Assembly (NCBI RefSeq): GCF_024758705.1
Contig: NZ_CP096971.1
Coordinates: 310,001-374,000, forward strand
Length of the DNA: 64,000 nt
Direction: 5' to 3'
Origin: Sphingomonas sp. SUN019
GTDB lineage: Bacteria > Pseudomonadota > Alphaproteobacteria > Sphingomonadales > Sphingomonadaceae
Part shown: positions 25,668 to 35,149 of the stretch, one piece after another
Numbering within the stretch: the stretch's first letter is position 1
Layout of the letters: every line of letters starts with the position of its first letter
Notes under the pieces: model-generated
What the model was told of the DNA's origin: nothing
The model's input: the letters and a program-made list of their open reading frames with translations, nothing else
Databases searched by the model: none
Program-made: the position numbers and the translations under genes

Positions 25668-27188
25668 ATGCTGCAACAGGCGCTAGACCAGCTGAAGGGT
25701 CAGATCGCGATCCGGTCGAAATACGACAATTATATCGGCGGCGAATGGGTCGCGCCCGTGAAGGGCCAGTATTTCGACAATCCGTCGCCCGTGACGGGAA
25801 AGATCGTGTGCCAGATCGCGCGCGGCACGGCCGAGGATATCGAACTCGCGCTGGATGCTGCGCACAAGGCGAAGGACGCCTGGGGCAAGACCAGCCCGGC
25901 TGAACGCGCCAACATCCTGAACAAGATCGCCGACCGGATGGAGGAAAAGCTAGACCTGCTGGCGATGGTCGAGACGATCGACAACGGCAAGCCGATCCGC
26001 GAGACGACGCACGCCGACATGCCGTTAGCGATCGACCATTTCCGCTATTTCGCCGGCTGCGTCCGCGCGCAGGAAGGCAGCATTTCCGAGATCGACCACG
26101 ACACGATCGCGTATCATTTCCATGAGCCGCTGGGCGTCGTCGGGCAGATCATCCCGTGGAACTTCCCGATCCTGATGGCGGTGTGGAAGCTCGCGCCCGC
26201 ACTCGGCGCGGGCAATTGCGTCGTGCTGAAACCCGCCGAACAAACGCCGATGTCGATCATGGTCCTGATGGACGTGATTGGCGATCTGCTGCCGCCGGGC
26301 GTGCTGAACGTCGTCAACGGCTTCGGCGTGGAAGCGGGCAAGCCGCTGGCGCAGAACAAGCGGATCGCGAAGATCGCGTTCACCGGAGAGACGACCACCG
26401 GCCGCCTGATCATGCAATATGCGACCGAAAACCTGATCCCGGTCACGCTGGAACTCGGCGGGAAATCGCCCAACATCTTCTTCGCCGACGTCATGGACGC
26501 CGACGACGACTTCTTCGACAAGGCGCTCGAAGGGTTTGCGATGTTCGCGCTGAACCAGGGCGAGGTCTGCACCTGTCCCAGCCGCGCGCTGATCCAGGAA
26601 TCGATCTACGACAAATTCATCGAACGCGCGATCAAGCGGGTCGAGGCGATCAAGATGGGCTCGCCGCTGGATCCCAACACGATGATCGGCGCGCAGGCGT
26701 CGAACGACCAGCTCGAAAAGATCCTGTCGTATATCGACATCGGCAAGGCCGAGGGCGCGAAGGTGCTGACCGGCGGCGAGCGCAAGGTCCACGACGGCGA
26801 ATTCGCGGAGGGCTATTACGTCCAGCCGACGATCCTAGAGGGCCACAACAAGATGCGCGTGTTCCAGGAGGAAATCTTCGGCCCCGTGGTCGCGGTAACG
26901 ACCTTCAAGGACGAGGCCGACGCGCTCGCGATCGCCAACGACACGCTCTACGGGCTGGGCGCGGGCGTGTGGTCGCGCAACGGCACGACCGCCTACCGCA
27001 TGGGCCGCGGCATCCAGGCCGGGCGCGTGTGGACCAACTGCTACCACCATTACCCCGCCCACGCGGCGTTCGGCGGCTACAAGCAGTCGGGCATCGGGCG
27101 CGAAAACCACAAGATGATGCTCGATCATTACCAGCAGACCAAGAATCTGCTGGTCAGCTATTCGCCCAAGGCGTTGGGGTTTTTCTGA
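25668..27188 (+). CDS. exaC: NAD-dependent aldehyde dehydrogenase, ExaC type
   Basis: Cytoplasmic aldehyde dehydrogenase of 506 residues that oxidises the aldehyde made by the alcohol dehydrogenase to the acid. The start ATG has AGGAGA six bases upstream. Motifs: [10 protein letters not shown] cofactor site, [20 protein letters not shown] with the general base Glu, and NQGEVCTC with catalytic Cys at about 301. Length and the adjacent DUF779 gene match ExaC/AcoD of PQQ ethanol oxidation clusters. A terminator with a TTCG loop follows. Confidence 0.93.
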   Translation: MLQQALDQLKGQIAIRSKYDNYIGGEWVAPVKGQYFDNPSPVTGKIVCQIARGTAEDIELALDAAHKAKDAWGKTSPAERANILNKIADRMEEKLDLLAMVETIDNGKPIRETTHADMPLAIDHFRYFAGCVRAQEGSISEIDHDTIAYHFHEPLGVVGQIIPWNFPILMAVWKLAPALGAGNCVVLKPAEQTPMSIMVLMDVIGDLLPPGVLNVVNGFGVEAGKPLAQNKRIAKIAFTGETTTGRLIMQYATENLIPVTLELGGKSPNIFFADVMDADDDFFDKALEGFAMFALNQGEVCTCPSRALIQESIYDKFIERAIKRVEAIKMGSPLDPNTMIGAQASNDQLEKILSYIDIGKAEGAKVLTGGERKVHDGEFAEGYYVQPTILEGHNKMRVFQEEIFGPVVAVTTFKDEADALAIANDTLYGLGAGVWSRNGTTAYRMGRGIQAGRVWTNCYHHYPAHAAFGGYKQSGIGRENHKMMLDHYQQTKNLLVSYSPKALGFF

Positions 27189-27229
27189 TCGTCGCGCGGA
27201 CCCTCCCCCTTTCCCCACCGCGCGATGCT

Positions 27230-27255
27230 GGCGAGCCTTCGGGCTCGCCATTTTT
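27230..27255 (+). terminator. Rho-independent terminator after exaC
   Basis: GGCGAGCC-TTCG-GGCTCGCC (27230-27249) forms a perfect 8-bp stem with the very stable TTCG tetraloop, followed by ATTTTT. It lies 41 bases after the aldehyde dehydrogenase stop and 19 bases before the DUF779 start. Confidence 0.9.
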
Positions 27256-27273
27256 CGTGTACGCTGGCCGCGC

Positions 27274-27663
27274 ATGACGCCCCCACCCCGCATCCTCTCC
27301 ACCCCCGCCGCCGATACGCTGATCGCGCAGCTGACCGCGGCGCACGGGCCGTTGATGTTCCACCAGTCCGGCGGCTGCTGCGATGGCTCCGCGCCGATGT
27401 GCTATCCGGCCGGGGAGTTTCGCGTCGGCGGACAGGACGTGTTGCTCGGTCATATTGCAGGCGAGGTGCCCGTATGGATCGGCGCGGCGCAGTTCGAATA
27501 TTGGCGGCATACGCAGGTGACGATCGACGTCGTGCCCGGCCGCGGCGCAGGGTTCTCGCTCGAAGGGCCGGAGGGGCTGCGCTTCATCGTGCGCAGCCGC
27601 GTGTTCAGCGATGCGGAGGTCGACGCGCTTGACGCCGCCGGCGAGCCCGCGCGCGGCGAATGA
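27274..27663 (+). CDS. DUF779 protein
   Basis: A 129-residue protein with the family core LMFHQSGGCCDGSAPMCYPAG (paired cysteines at about 32-33) and DVLLGHIAGEVPVWI. DUF779 proteins nearly always neighbour ExaC/AcoD aldehyde dehydrogenases; their role is unknown. Although a strong terminator separates it from exaC, it lies in the same orientation, and the FIST gene starts about 28 bases downstream. Confidence 0.88.
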   Translation: MTPPPRILSTPAADTLIAQLTAAHGPLMFHQSGGCCDGSAPMCYPAGEFRVGGQDVLLGHIAGEVPVWIGAAQFEYWRHTQVTIDVVPGRGAGFSLEGPEGLRFIVRSRVFSDAEVDALDAAGEPARGE

Positions 27664-27691
27664 TCGCGTGACGCACGGTGCCGACGTCGCC

Positions 27692-28864
27692 ATGATCGCG
27701 TCCGTGCCCGCGCTCTCGTCCGCCCAGCCCATCCGCGTCGCATCCACCCGCATCGACGATCCCGAACTGGCGGTGCGCGATCTGTTCCGGCAGCTCGACG
27801 TGCCCGAGCTGTCGGGCATCGTGCTGTTCTGTTCCAGCCGCTATCCGCTCAACGCGCTGTCCGCCGCGATCGCGCTGCGGTCCGAAGGGCTGACGATCGT
27901 CGGCTGCACGTCGTCGGGCGAGATCACGCCGGGCGGGCTGGACGAGGGCACGATCACCGCGATCGGCTTCCCAGCCGACGATTTTCGCCTCTCGGCCTAT
28001 TGTTTCGAGGATCTCGATCATTTCGACGCGGGTCATGCGCAGCAGGCGATCCGATCGCTGGTGGCGGAGGCGAACGCCGCGACGACGGGGTTCGCCGGTC
28101 CCGCCAATCACGCCGCAATCTTCCTGGTCGATGGCCTGTCACACCGCGAAGAGATGCTGACGCTGACCTTGCAGGACGCACTGGGCGAGGTGCCGCTGAT
28201 CGGCGGATCGTCGGGTGACGGGCTCGATTTCAAGGAAACGTTCGTCTTGCACGACGGACGTTTCCGGCGCGACGCCGCGATCGTCGCGATCCTGTCCACC
28301 TCACGCCCGATGAAGGTGTTCCGCGCGCAGCATTACCGCCCCGGCGCGACCAAGATGGTCATCACCGCCGCCGACACCGAAACGCGCATCGTCCATGAGA
28401 TCAACGCCGAACCCGCGGTCGAGGAATACGCCCGGCTGGTTGGAACCCGGCCGGAAGATCTCGCCCCCGCGGTATTCGCCTCGCATCCGCCGATGGTACG
28501 CGCCGGCGGCGAATATTTCGTCCGCTCGATCCAGTCCGCAAACCCCGACGGCAGCCTCACCTTCTATTGCGCGATCGACGAGGGGATCGTGCTGACACTC
28601 GGGGAGGCGGACGATGTGATGCTCGGCCTGCAGACACTGTTTGACGGCCTCGACGCAGCGATCGGCGGGGTTGAGCGCATTCTCGGCTTCGATTGCGTGC
28701 TGAATTCGGTCGAGGTCGAGCAGCGGCAATTGCGCGGGGCGGTCTCGGCGCTGTTCTCGGCGCGCGGTGTGGTGGGGTTCAACACCTATGGCGAGCAGTT
28801 CCACGCGCTGCACGTCAACCAGACCTTCACCGGCCTGGCGATCGGTCACCCGTGCCTGCAGTGA
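27692..28864 (+). CDS. FIST-domain sensor protein (NosP-like)
   Basis: A cytoplasmic sensor of 390 residues. FIST_N covers about 25-225 (VLFCSSRYP, VGCTSSGEITPGG, LIGGSSGDG) and FIST_C about 240-370 (ALFSARGVVGFNTYGEQF near the end). In Pseudomonas aeruginosa the FIST protein NosP binds haem and nitric oxide and controls the adjacent kinase NahK; the same pairing is seen here. Start is uncertain: ATG 27692 is chosen, GTG 27668 is an alternative. The stop overlaps the kinase GTG (GTGA). Haem binding is not proven. Confidence 0.85.
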   Translation: MIASVPALSSAQPIRVASTRIDDPELAVRDLFRQLDVPELSGIVLFCSSRYPLNALSAAIALRSEGLTIVGCTSSGEITPGGLDEGTITAIGFPADDFRLSAYCFEDLDHFDAGHAQQAIRSLVAEANAATTGFAGPANHAAIFLVDGLSHREEMLTLTLQDALGEVPLIGGSSGDGLDFKETFVLHDGRFRRDAAIVAILSTSRPMKVFRAQHYRPGATKMVITAADTETRIVHEINAEPAVEEYARLVGTRPEDLAPAVFASHPPMVRAGGEYFVRSIQSANPDGSLTFYCAIDEGIVLTLGEADDVMLGLQTLFDGLDAAIGGVERILGFDCVLNSVEVEQRQLRGAVSALFSARGVVGFNTYGEQFHALHVNQTFTGLAIGHPCLQ

Positions 28865-31077
28865 TCGACCGCGAACGCGCCGCCGAACTCGAGGCGCAGG
28901 TTGCGAAGCTCACACGGATCAACGCGTCGTTGATGAGCCGGGTCGAACGTTCGACCGACCTGCAGGGCAATGCGTTTTCGGTGTTCGAAACCGCGATTGC
29001 GCTGGAGGGCAAGGTGCAGGAACGCACCGCCGACCTGGAACGCGCGCTCGACGAACTGGCCGCCAGCAACGCAGCACTCGGCCACGCGCGTGACGGCGCC
29101 GACGCCGCGCGCCAGCGGCTGAGCGACGCGATCGAGACGCTGAACGAAGGCTTCGCGATCTTCGACGCCGATGACCGGCTGGTGCTGTGCAACCAGACCT
29201 ATCTGTCGCTGTGGCCGAACATCGCGGATCAGATCGTTCCCGGCGCGCGCTTCAGCGATATCGCGGGCAAGATCGGGGAAAGCCGCGCCTCGCTGGGCGC
29301 GATGATCGCACCCGATCGCTGGGTCTCCGAACGTGTCGCGCTGCATCAGATCGCGGAGGGCGGCCACGTCATCGCGTTGGCCGATGGGCGCTGGATCCAG
29401 GTCAACGAACGCCGCACCAGCGAAGGCGGCGTCGTCGGGGTCTATACCGACATCACCGACATCAAGGCGGAGGATGCGCGCAACCGAGCGCGCGAACTCG
29501 CCGAACGCGCGCTGGTGCTACAGGGCACGCTGGACGCGATGCCGCAGGGGGTGTGCCTGTTCGACAGCAACCGCGCGCTGCTGGCGTGGAACGATCCGCT
29601 GCTGGCGCTGTTGAAACTGACGCCCGCGGAAGCCCGGCGAGAGATCGCCACCCACGCCGCGCTGATCGACTGGTGCAAGCGCGTGATGCCGCGCACCGAT
29701 GCGGTCGACACGATCGGCTGGCTGGCGGATGGGGCTGGCGAGGACGTCGCGATCCGCAAGCTGGCCGATGGCCGATCGCTGGAGGTGCGGCGGCAGGCGG
29801 TGCCCGGCGGCGGGATGGTGATCGGGTTCGACGACGTATCGGACCGGCTGCGCGCGGCCGAGGCGCTGCGCATGACCAACGAGACGCTCGAACGCCGCGT
29901 CGACGAACGCACGGCCGAACTCCAGCAGCAGGTATCGGAACGCGTCGCCGCCGAGGGTGCGATGCGCGAGGCGAAGACCGCGGCCGAGCAGGCGAACCTT
30001 TCGAAGACGCGCTTCCTCGCGGCCGCCAGCCACGATCTGCTTCAGCCGCTGAACGCTGCGCGACTGTTCGTTTCGGCGCTGCAGGAACGGCGCGTCGCCG
30101 GGGCGTCGCGCGACCTGATCTGCCAGACGGCCTCGGCGCTCGATTCGATCGAGAATCTGCTGGAGGCGCTGCTGGAAATCTCCAAGCTGGACGCGGGCGC
30201 GATCACGCCGGAGATCATGGACGTGCCGCTGGGCGAGGTCTTCCACGCGCTGCAGGCCGAATATCAGATGCTGGCCGAACAGAGCGGGCTGACCCTGCTG
30301 GTCGACGCAACCGACATCTGGGTGCGATCCGACCCGCGGCTGCTGCGGCGGATCTGCCAGAATTTCCTGTCCAACGCGCTGCGCTATACGAAGGCGGGCC
30401 AGGTCGCGATGACCGCGCGCTGCGTCGGCGGGCAGGTGCGTATCGCGGTCACCGACACCGGGCCGGGGATCGATGCGGCGCATCACGCGGTCATCTTCGA
30501 CGAGTTCCACCGCCTGGACGCCGGGGTGACGCCCGGTATCGGCCTTGGCTTGGCCATCGTGCAGCGCGCGGCCCGGATGCTCGGTCACCGCGTCGACGTG
30601 GCGAGCGCATTGGGCGACGGGGCGACATTTGCGGTGACGGTCCCGCTCGCCGCGCTCGGGGTCCGCGGGACGGCGACGCGCAGCGCCGCCGAACGCCGCG
30701 GGATCGGCGCGCGCGCGATTCTGGTCGTCGACAACGAACAGACGATCCTCGACGGGATGGAGGCTTTGCTTGGCGGCTGGGGATGCCGCGTGCTGACCGC
30801 GCTCGGCGGCCCCGCCGCACGGGAAATTCCGGCAACCGACCTGGCGTTCGTCGACATCATCCTGATCGACTATCATCTGGCGGACGGCGCGCTGGGCGAT
30901 GCGGAAGCGGCGATCCTGCGCCAGCATCTGGGCCGTGACGTGCCGGTGGTCATCATCACCGCCGACCGCATGCCCGTGCTGCGCGACGACCTCAGCGCAC
31001 GTGGATTTCATGTTCTGCAAAAGCCGGTGAAGCCCGCCCAGCTACGGGCGCTACTCGCGAGTTTGACTAGCGGCTAG
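28861..31077 (+). CDS. PAS hybrid sensor histidine kinase (NahK/ErcS'-like)
   Basis: A soluble hybrid kinase of about 738 residues, no membrane helices. Order: coiled coil (about 1-85), PAS (about 88-205), second PAS (about 220-335), coiled coil, HisKA with FLAAASHDLLQPLNAARL (His391), ATPase domain ending GIGLGLAIVQRAARML, and a C-terminal receiver (about 620-735) with phospho-acceptor Asp670 (LIDYHLADG). The ASHDLLQPL H-box is that of the FIST-associated kinases NahK/ErcS'. It is coupled to the FIST gene by GTGA and ends three bases from the convergent LuxR regulator. Confidence 0.9.
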   Translation: MIDRERAAELEAQVAKLTRINASLMSRVERSTDLQGNAFSVFETAIALEGKVQERTADLERALDELAASNAALGHARDGADAARQRLSDAIETLNEGFAIFDADDRLVLCNQTYLSLWPNIADQIVPGARFSDIAGKIGESRASLGAMIAPDRWVSERVALHQIAEGGHVIALADGRWIQVNERRTSEGGVVGVYTDITDIKAEDARNRARELAERALVLQGTLDAMPQGVCLFDSNRALLAWNDPLLALLKLTPAEARREIATHAALIDWCKRVMPRTDAVDTIGWLADGAGEDVAIRKLADGRSLEVRRQAVPGGGMVIGFDDVSDRLRAAEALRMTNETLERRVDERTAELQQQVSERVAAEGAMREAKTAAEQANLSKTRFLAAASHDLLQPLNAARLFVSALQERRVAGASRDLICQTASALDSIENLLEALLEISKLDAGAITPEIMDVPLGEVFHALQAEYQMLAEQSGLTLLVDATDIWVRSDPRLLRRICQNFLSNALRYTKAGQVAMTARCVGGQVRIAVTDTGPGIDAAHHAVIFDEFHRLDAGVTPGIGLGLAIVQRAARMLGHRVDVASALGDGATFAVTVPLAALGVRGTATRSAAERRGIGARAILVVDNEQTILDGMEALLGGWGCRVLTALGGPAAREIPATDLAFVDIILIDYHLADGALGDAEAAILRQHLGRDVPVVIITADRMPVLRDDLSARGFHVLQKPVKPAQLRALLASLTSG

Positions 31078-31080
31078 CCA

Positions 31081-31734
31081 TCACGGTCGCGGCGCGACCG
31101 GGCCGGTGAAATGAACCTTGTTGGCAAGGATCACCGCCTGCGTGCGGCTATAGACGTTCAGTTTCGCCAGGATCGCCGAGACGTGCGCCTTCACCGTCGT
31201 CATCGACACGTCGAGTTCATATGCGATCTGCTTGTTCAGCTTGCCCGCAACGACCAGCCCCAGCACGACCGTCTGCTGCGGCGTCAGCGTCGCGATGCGG
31301 CGCGAGATGTCGTCGCTTTCCGAACTTGCGCCCTCTCCCAGCCGGAACTCCTCGGGGATGTAGATATCACCGACCAGCACCGCCTGGATTGCGCCGACTA
31401 TCGCGCCGCGCTTCATCGATTTGGGGATAAAGCCAGCCGCACCGTTGGCGATCGCGGCGCTGACCAGCCCGCTTTCGACAGCGCCGGACACCATCGCGAT
31501 CGGCACCGATGGAAAACGGTCACGCAAGGTCCGCAGACCAGAAAACCCTTCCGCATCGGGCATGTTCAGGTCGAGCAGCACGATATCGAAGTCGCCCTCC
31601 CGATCCAGGATCACGACCGCCTCGGCGATCGACGACGCCTCGAACAATTCGGTGCGATCGAAGGCGACGGCGATCACGGTGCGTAATCCGTCGCGCACCA
31701 ATGGATGATCGTCGACGATCAAGACTCTTTCCAC
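31081..31734 (-). CDS. LuxR-family response regulator (ErdR/AgmR-like)
   Basis: A 217-residue NarL/FixJ-type regulator. The receiver domain has DDHPLVRDG and phospho-acceptor Asp55 (VLLDLNMPDAEG); the LuxR helix-turn-helix at about 150-210 reads LNKQIAYELDVSMTTVKAHVSAIL. The GTG at 31734 has GGAGGG upstream; the longer open frame has no similarity. It sits between the hybrid kinase and the alcohol dehydrogenase, like ErdR or ExaE/AgmR, which switch on PQQ alcohol dehydrogenases in Pseudomonas. It is the likely direct activator here. Confidence 0.88.
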   Translation of the reverse strand: MERVLIVDDHPLVRDGLRTVIAVAFDRTELFEASSIAEAVVILDREGDFDIVLLDLNMPDAEGFSGLRTLRDRFPSVPIAMVSGAVESGLVSAAIANGAAGFIPKSMKRGAIVGAIQAVLVGDIYIPEEFRLGEGASSESDDISRRIATLTPQQTVVLGLVVAGKLNKQIAYELDVSMTTVKAHVSAILAKLNVYSRTQAVILANKVHFTGPVAPRP

Positions 31735-31786
31735 GCTGTCGCCCTCCCCCGGCGGCGGATGTAGTGCGGGAAGGCCCGCGACGGGA

Positions 31787-31810
31787 AGGGGCGTCGTCGC
31801 CGACGCCCCT
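31787..31810 (-). terminator. 10-bp hairpin after the alcohol dehydrogenase gene
   Basis: AGGGGCGTCG (31787-31796) and CGACGCCCCT (31801-31810) form a perfect stem with a four-base loop, ten bases past the dehydrogenase stop. No T-tract, so it may be Rho-assisted or protect the mRNA end. Confidence 0.5.
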
Positions 31811-31820
31811 CCGTGCGCGA

Positions 31821-33611
31821 TCACGACTTGGGCAGCTTGAACACCCACAACGCACCGCCCTGGTTGATGTGCTGCACCGCCTTTGCGACTTCGCCGCCCC
31901 ACAGCGGCACCGCGCCGCCCCAGCCGGACATCACCGCGACATATTGCTCGCCGCCGTCTTCCCAGGTGACGGGCGATCCGACCACGCCCGATCCGGTATT
32001 GAACTTCCACAATTCCTTGCCGGTCTTCGCATCGAACGCCTTCAGATACCCCTCGGGCGTGCCGGTGAAGACCAGATTTCCCGCGGTCGACAGGACACCG
32101 CCCCACAACGGAGCCTTGTTCTTATATTCCCACGCGATCTTGCCGGTCTTGGGGTCCATCGCGCGCAGTACGCCGATATGGTCGTCGTACAGCGGCTTGA
32201 TCGTGAAGCCCGCGCCCAGATACGCCGCGCCCTTTTTATAGGCGATCGGCTCGTTCCAGATATCCATGCCCCATTCGTTCGACGGAATGTAGAACATGTT
32301 GGTCTGCTGACTGTAGCTCATCGGCATCCAGTTCTTGCCGCCGAGAAAGGATGGCGCCGAGAATACCGTTGTGCCTTTTTCGGTGGACGGCGCGCCGGGG
32401 CGGTTGGCGGGATCGAACATCGGTTTGCCCTTGGCGTCGAAGCCCTTCGCCCACGTCGTCTTCGACACGAACGGCTTGGCGGACACGAACTTGCCGTTGG
32501 TTCGATCCAGCACGAAGAAGAAGCCGTTGCGATCGGCCTTCGCGCCCAGTTTCTTGCCATCCATGTCGAACGGGATGAATTCGTTCACCCCGTCATAGTC
32601 CCAGCCATCGTGCGGGGTCGTCTGATAATGCCATTTGATCTCGCCTGAATCCGGATCGATCGCGAGCGTGGAGGCGGTGTACAGGTTGTCGCCGGGCCGC
32701 AGGTGGCTGTTCCACGGGGACGGGTTGCCCGTTCCGATGAACACCAGATTGGTGTCGGGATCATAGGTGCCGCCGAGCCATGTCGCGCCGCCGCCGGTCT
32801 TCCACTGATCGCCCTCCCACGACGCGTTCAGCTTTCCGGTCATGGTGGTCGGCTTGCCGCCCGCGCCGACTCCCATGTTGCCTTCGATCGTCGGGCGCGA
32901 CCAGATCAGCTCACCGGTGTTGACGTCGCGCGCCTCCACCTTGCCGATCACGCCGAATTCGCCACCCGAATTGCCGTAGATCACCTTGCCCTTCACGATC
33001 ATCGGCGCGGCGGTGAAGCTGTATCCGGCGTCGAACGGCGCCAGCGTCTTGTTCCAGATGACCTTCCCGGTCTTGCGGTTCAGCGCAACCATGTGCGCGT
33101 CGAGCGTGCCGAAGATGATCTTGTCTCCATAGATCGCGGCGCCGCGATTGACGACGTCGCAGCAGGGCATGATGCCGTCGGGCAGGCGGGCGTCATACTG
33201 CCACATTTCTTCGCCGGTCTTGGCGTCGAACGCGAACAGGCGGCTGTAGCTGCCGGTGACGTAGATCATCCCGTCATAGACGATCGGCTGCGCCTCCTGC
33301 CCGCGCTGTTTCTCGCCACCCAGCGATGCGGAGAAAGCGGGGACCATGTTCGACACGTTGCCGGCATTGATCGTGGTCAGCGGGCTGAACCGCTGCCCGC
33401 GCGGACCCATGCCATAGGTCAGGATGTCGCCGGGCGTCTTTTCGTCGTTCATCAGGTCGGCATCGGTCGGTCCGGCGGCGGTAGCAGCGGCGGCAGCGGC
33501 GGCGGTCGCCGCGGCCGGGGTCACCTGATCGCCGGCGGCGAACGATGGTGCGGCGAACGCAAGCGAGGCCCCCGCCAGCAGCCCTGCGGTACGCGTGATG
33601 CGAAACGTCAT
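31821..33611 (-). CDS. PQQ-dependent alcohol dehydrogenase, lanthanide-type signature
   Basis: Periplasmic quinoprotein of 596 residues (signal peptide cut after SFA, about residue 25) with an eight-bladed propeller. The vicinal disulfide CC is near 151 ([10 protein letters not shown]) and W-rich blade motifs repeat ([20 protein letters not shown]). The active site reads GWDYDGVNE: catalytic Asp338 plus a second Asp340, the residue that marks lanthanide-dependent XoxF/ExaF/PedH enzymes, where calcium enzymes have Ala or Ser. ATG 33611 is preferred over GTG 33620 because the AGGGGAG ribosome-binding site overlaps the latter. Substrate class (methanol or longer alcohol) is not readable. Confidence 0.93.
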   Translation of the reverse strand: MTFRITRTAGLLAGASLAFAAPSFAAGDQVTPAAATAAAAAAATAAGPTDADLMNDEKTPGDILTYGMGPRGQRFSPLTTINAGNVSNMVPAFSASLGGEKQRGQEAQPIVYDGMIYVTGSYSRLFAFDAKTGEEMWQYDARLPDGIMPCCDVVNRGAAIYGDKIIFGTLDAHMVALNRKTGKVIWNKTLAPFDAGYSFTAAPMIVKGKVIYGNSGGEFGVIGKVEARDVNTGELIWSRPTIEGNMGVGAGGKPTTMTGKLNASWEGDQWKTGGGATWLGGTYDPDTNLVFIGTGNPSPWNSHLRPGDNLYTASTLAIDPDSGEIKWHYQTTPHDGWDYDGVNEFIPFDMDGKKLGAKADRNGFFFVLDRTNGKFVSAKPFVSKTTWAKGFDAKGKPMFDPANRPGAPSTEKGTTVFSAPSFLGGKNWMPMSYSQQTNMFYIPSNEWGMDIWNEPIAYKKGAAYLGAGFTIKPLYDDHIGVLRAMDPKTGKIAWEYKNKAPLWGGVLSTAGNLVFTGTPEGYLKAFDAKTGKELWKFNTGSGVVGSPVTWEDGGEQYVAVMSGWGGAVPLWGGEVAKAVQHINQGGALWVFKLPKS

Positions 33612-33662
33612 CGTGTTCACTCCCCTGTGTGCGGTCGCGCCCTGCCGACCATTCGATTGTCG

Positions 33663-33680
33663 CCTGAGACTAAGCTCAGG
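33663..33680. promoter_or_regulatory. Inverted repeat upstream of the alcohol dehydrogenase
   Basis: CCTGAG (33663-33668) and CTCAGG (33675-33680) are exact inverted copies separated by six bases, about 52 bases before the dehydrogenase start. It could be an operator for a dimeric regulator such as the LuxR protein, or a small hairpin ending the upstream two-gene transcript. Confidence 0.35.
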
Positions 33681-33727
33681 ATCGTCGCGCCTGAATTGGA
33701 CCTTCGATCAACACCGATGCTTTGCAC

Positions 33728-34576
33728 TCAGACCGATAGGGGCGCGTGCGGCGTGACGCCGTGCTTCGCCAGGATCGCGTCGATCTGCCCATCCTTGCGG
33801 AAACCGGCGATCATCTGGTCGAGCAGGTCGGCCAGGTCACGCGCATCGTCCTTCACCGCGACGCCCACGTCCCAACCGGGGCTCGGCAGCGCGGGCAGAG
33901 GCCCCTTGCGCACCTTCAGCCGTTCCGCGCCGGCCTGCATCGCGTGTTCTACCTGCGCGCGCGTCGCCAGCGCTACGTCGGCCTTACCCTGCTTCACCGA
34001 ATCGATCGCCGCCGCGCCGCTCAACACGTGCGTCACGTCGCTGCGCAGCACGCCGCCGAACCCGCCCGACAGATAGAAATCGGGAATGCTGTCCAGTTCT
34101 GCAGCCAGCTTGCGGCCCTTGAACTGCGGCGGAGGCACCTCGCAATCGGTGTCGAGCGCGCATGCCATCATGAAGCCTTCGCGGTAATATGGTCCGCCGA
34201 TCACCGCGCGGTCGTTGGCGAGCGCGAACTGGCGATCCACGGGCACGTGCATCATGATGTCGGAAACCGTGCCGCCGACCAGCGACCCGCGCCAGATCAT
34301 GTTGCGCAAGTCGTCGCCGACATCCTCGTCGGCCAGGAAATCGACCGTCTCGGCGCGCAGGCCCAACGTCTTCGCGATCAGTTCGCCGATCTCGACATCA
34401 ATGCCGATGAGCTTGCTCGACGCGTCGCGCCACGACCACGGTTCGAAATCGCGATAGACCGCGACGCGCAGCACGCCGTCAGCCTTCAGTTTTTCGATCG
34501 TCCGCGCACGCGCCGCGCCCGGAAAGCAGGCCAGCGCCAGTGCGCCGCCCAATAAGCTTCGGCGGCTGGTGCTCAC
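33728..34576 (-). CDS. Quinoprotein-associated substrate-binding protein (MxaJ/XoxJ-like)
   Basis: A 282-residue periplasmic protein of the family 3 solute-binding fold, the type found only with PQQ alcohol dehydrogenases. The leader STSRRSLLGGALALA resembles a twin-arginine signal (SRRSLL). The body shows LRVAVYRDFEPWSWRD, the first-strand motif of the fold, and GIDVEIGELIAK. XoxJ is thought to help load or activate the dehydrogenase rather than feed a transporter; no permease is nearby. GTG start overlaps the cytochrome stop (GTGA). Confidence 0.88.
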   Translation of the reverse strand: MSTSRRSLLGGALALACFPGAARARTIEKLKADGVLRVAVYRDFEPWSWRDASSKLIGIDVEIGELIAKTLGLRAETVDFLADEDVGDDLRNMIWRGSLVGGTVSDIMMHVPVDRQFALANDRAVIGGPYYREGFMMACALDTDCEVPPPQFKGRKLAAELDSIPDFYLSGGFGGVLRSDVTHVLSGAAAIDSVKQGKADVALATRAQVEHAMQAGAERLKVRKGPLPALPSPGWDVGVAVKDDARDLADLLDQMIAGFRKDGQIDAILAKHGVTPHAPLSV

Positions 34577-35025
34577 TCTTCGTGCTTCGTGTCGAGCCAC
34601 GAGCGGATCGCCCAGCCGGCCTTCTGCCCCAGCGTATCGCCCATAGCGGGCATATAGACCTTGCCGTCGCGCACCGCGCCCTTGTGGAAGCGTTCCATAT
34701 ACCATTCGTCCCCAGCCTCGCCGACGTCGAGATACCGCAAATCGGGCGCGATCCCGCCCGAGATCGCCTCCAGCCCGTGGCATCGCGCGCAATTCTGGCC
34801 ATAGGCGCTCTCGCCGATCTTCTGCGCGACGGCATAAACCTTCGGATCGGCGCGGTACGGATTCACCTTCACCCAAGTTTCGTTGTTAGGCTGAATATCG
34901 GGCAATGCGCTGGTGTTGACGGCCTGCGGCGTGACGTTACCGTGCGCAAGCACGTTGGAGGTGATCGCGGCCCCCGCAATGGCGACCGAAGCGGCGAACA
35001 CCAGCCGCGTTACTGTACCCGACAT
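34573..35025 (-). CDS. pedF: Cytochrome c-550, PedF type
   Basis: Periplasmic c-type cytochrome of 150 residues with a signal peptide (about 1-27). One haem site, CARCH (Cys79, Cys82, His83), and a probable Met ligand near 125-128 (YMPAMGD). It is the electron acceptor of the PQQ alcohol dehydrogenase in the Pseudomonas ped cluster. Translationally coupled to the XoxJ-like gene. The promoter must lie in the 124-base gap shared with the divergent propeller gene. Confidence 0.92.
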   Translation of the reverse strand: MSGTVTRLVFAASVAIAGAAITSNVLAHGNVTPQAVNTSALPDIQPNNETWVKVNPYRADPKVYAVAQKIGESAYGQNCARCHGLEAISGGIAPDLRYLDVGEAGDEWYMERFHKGAVRDGKVYMPAMGDTLGQKAGWAIRSWLDTKHEE

Positions 35026-35149
35026 CGACGATACCCTCTCACACGCCGACGCATCGGCAATCGAGCGAAACCGTAGAGGGCGGCGCGGGCGGGCCTATTG
35101 AACTTTGGTATGACGGGCGGCCGCCGCCGATTGGGGGTAACGTGCCGTC

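Noticed and set aside
27668..27691. GTG at 27668 as start of the FIST gene
   Set aside because: Possible, but neither it nor ATG 27692 has a good ribosome-binding site; the ATG was preferred and FIST similarity begins after both.
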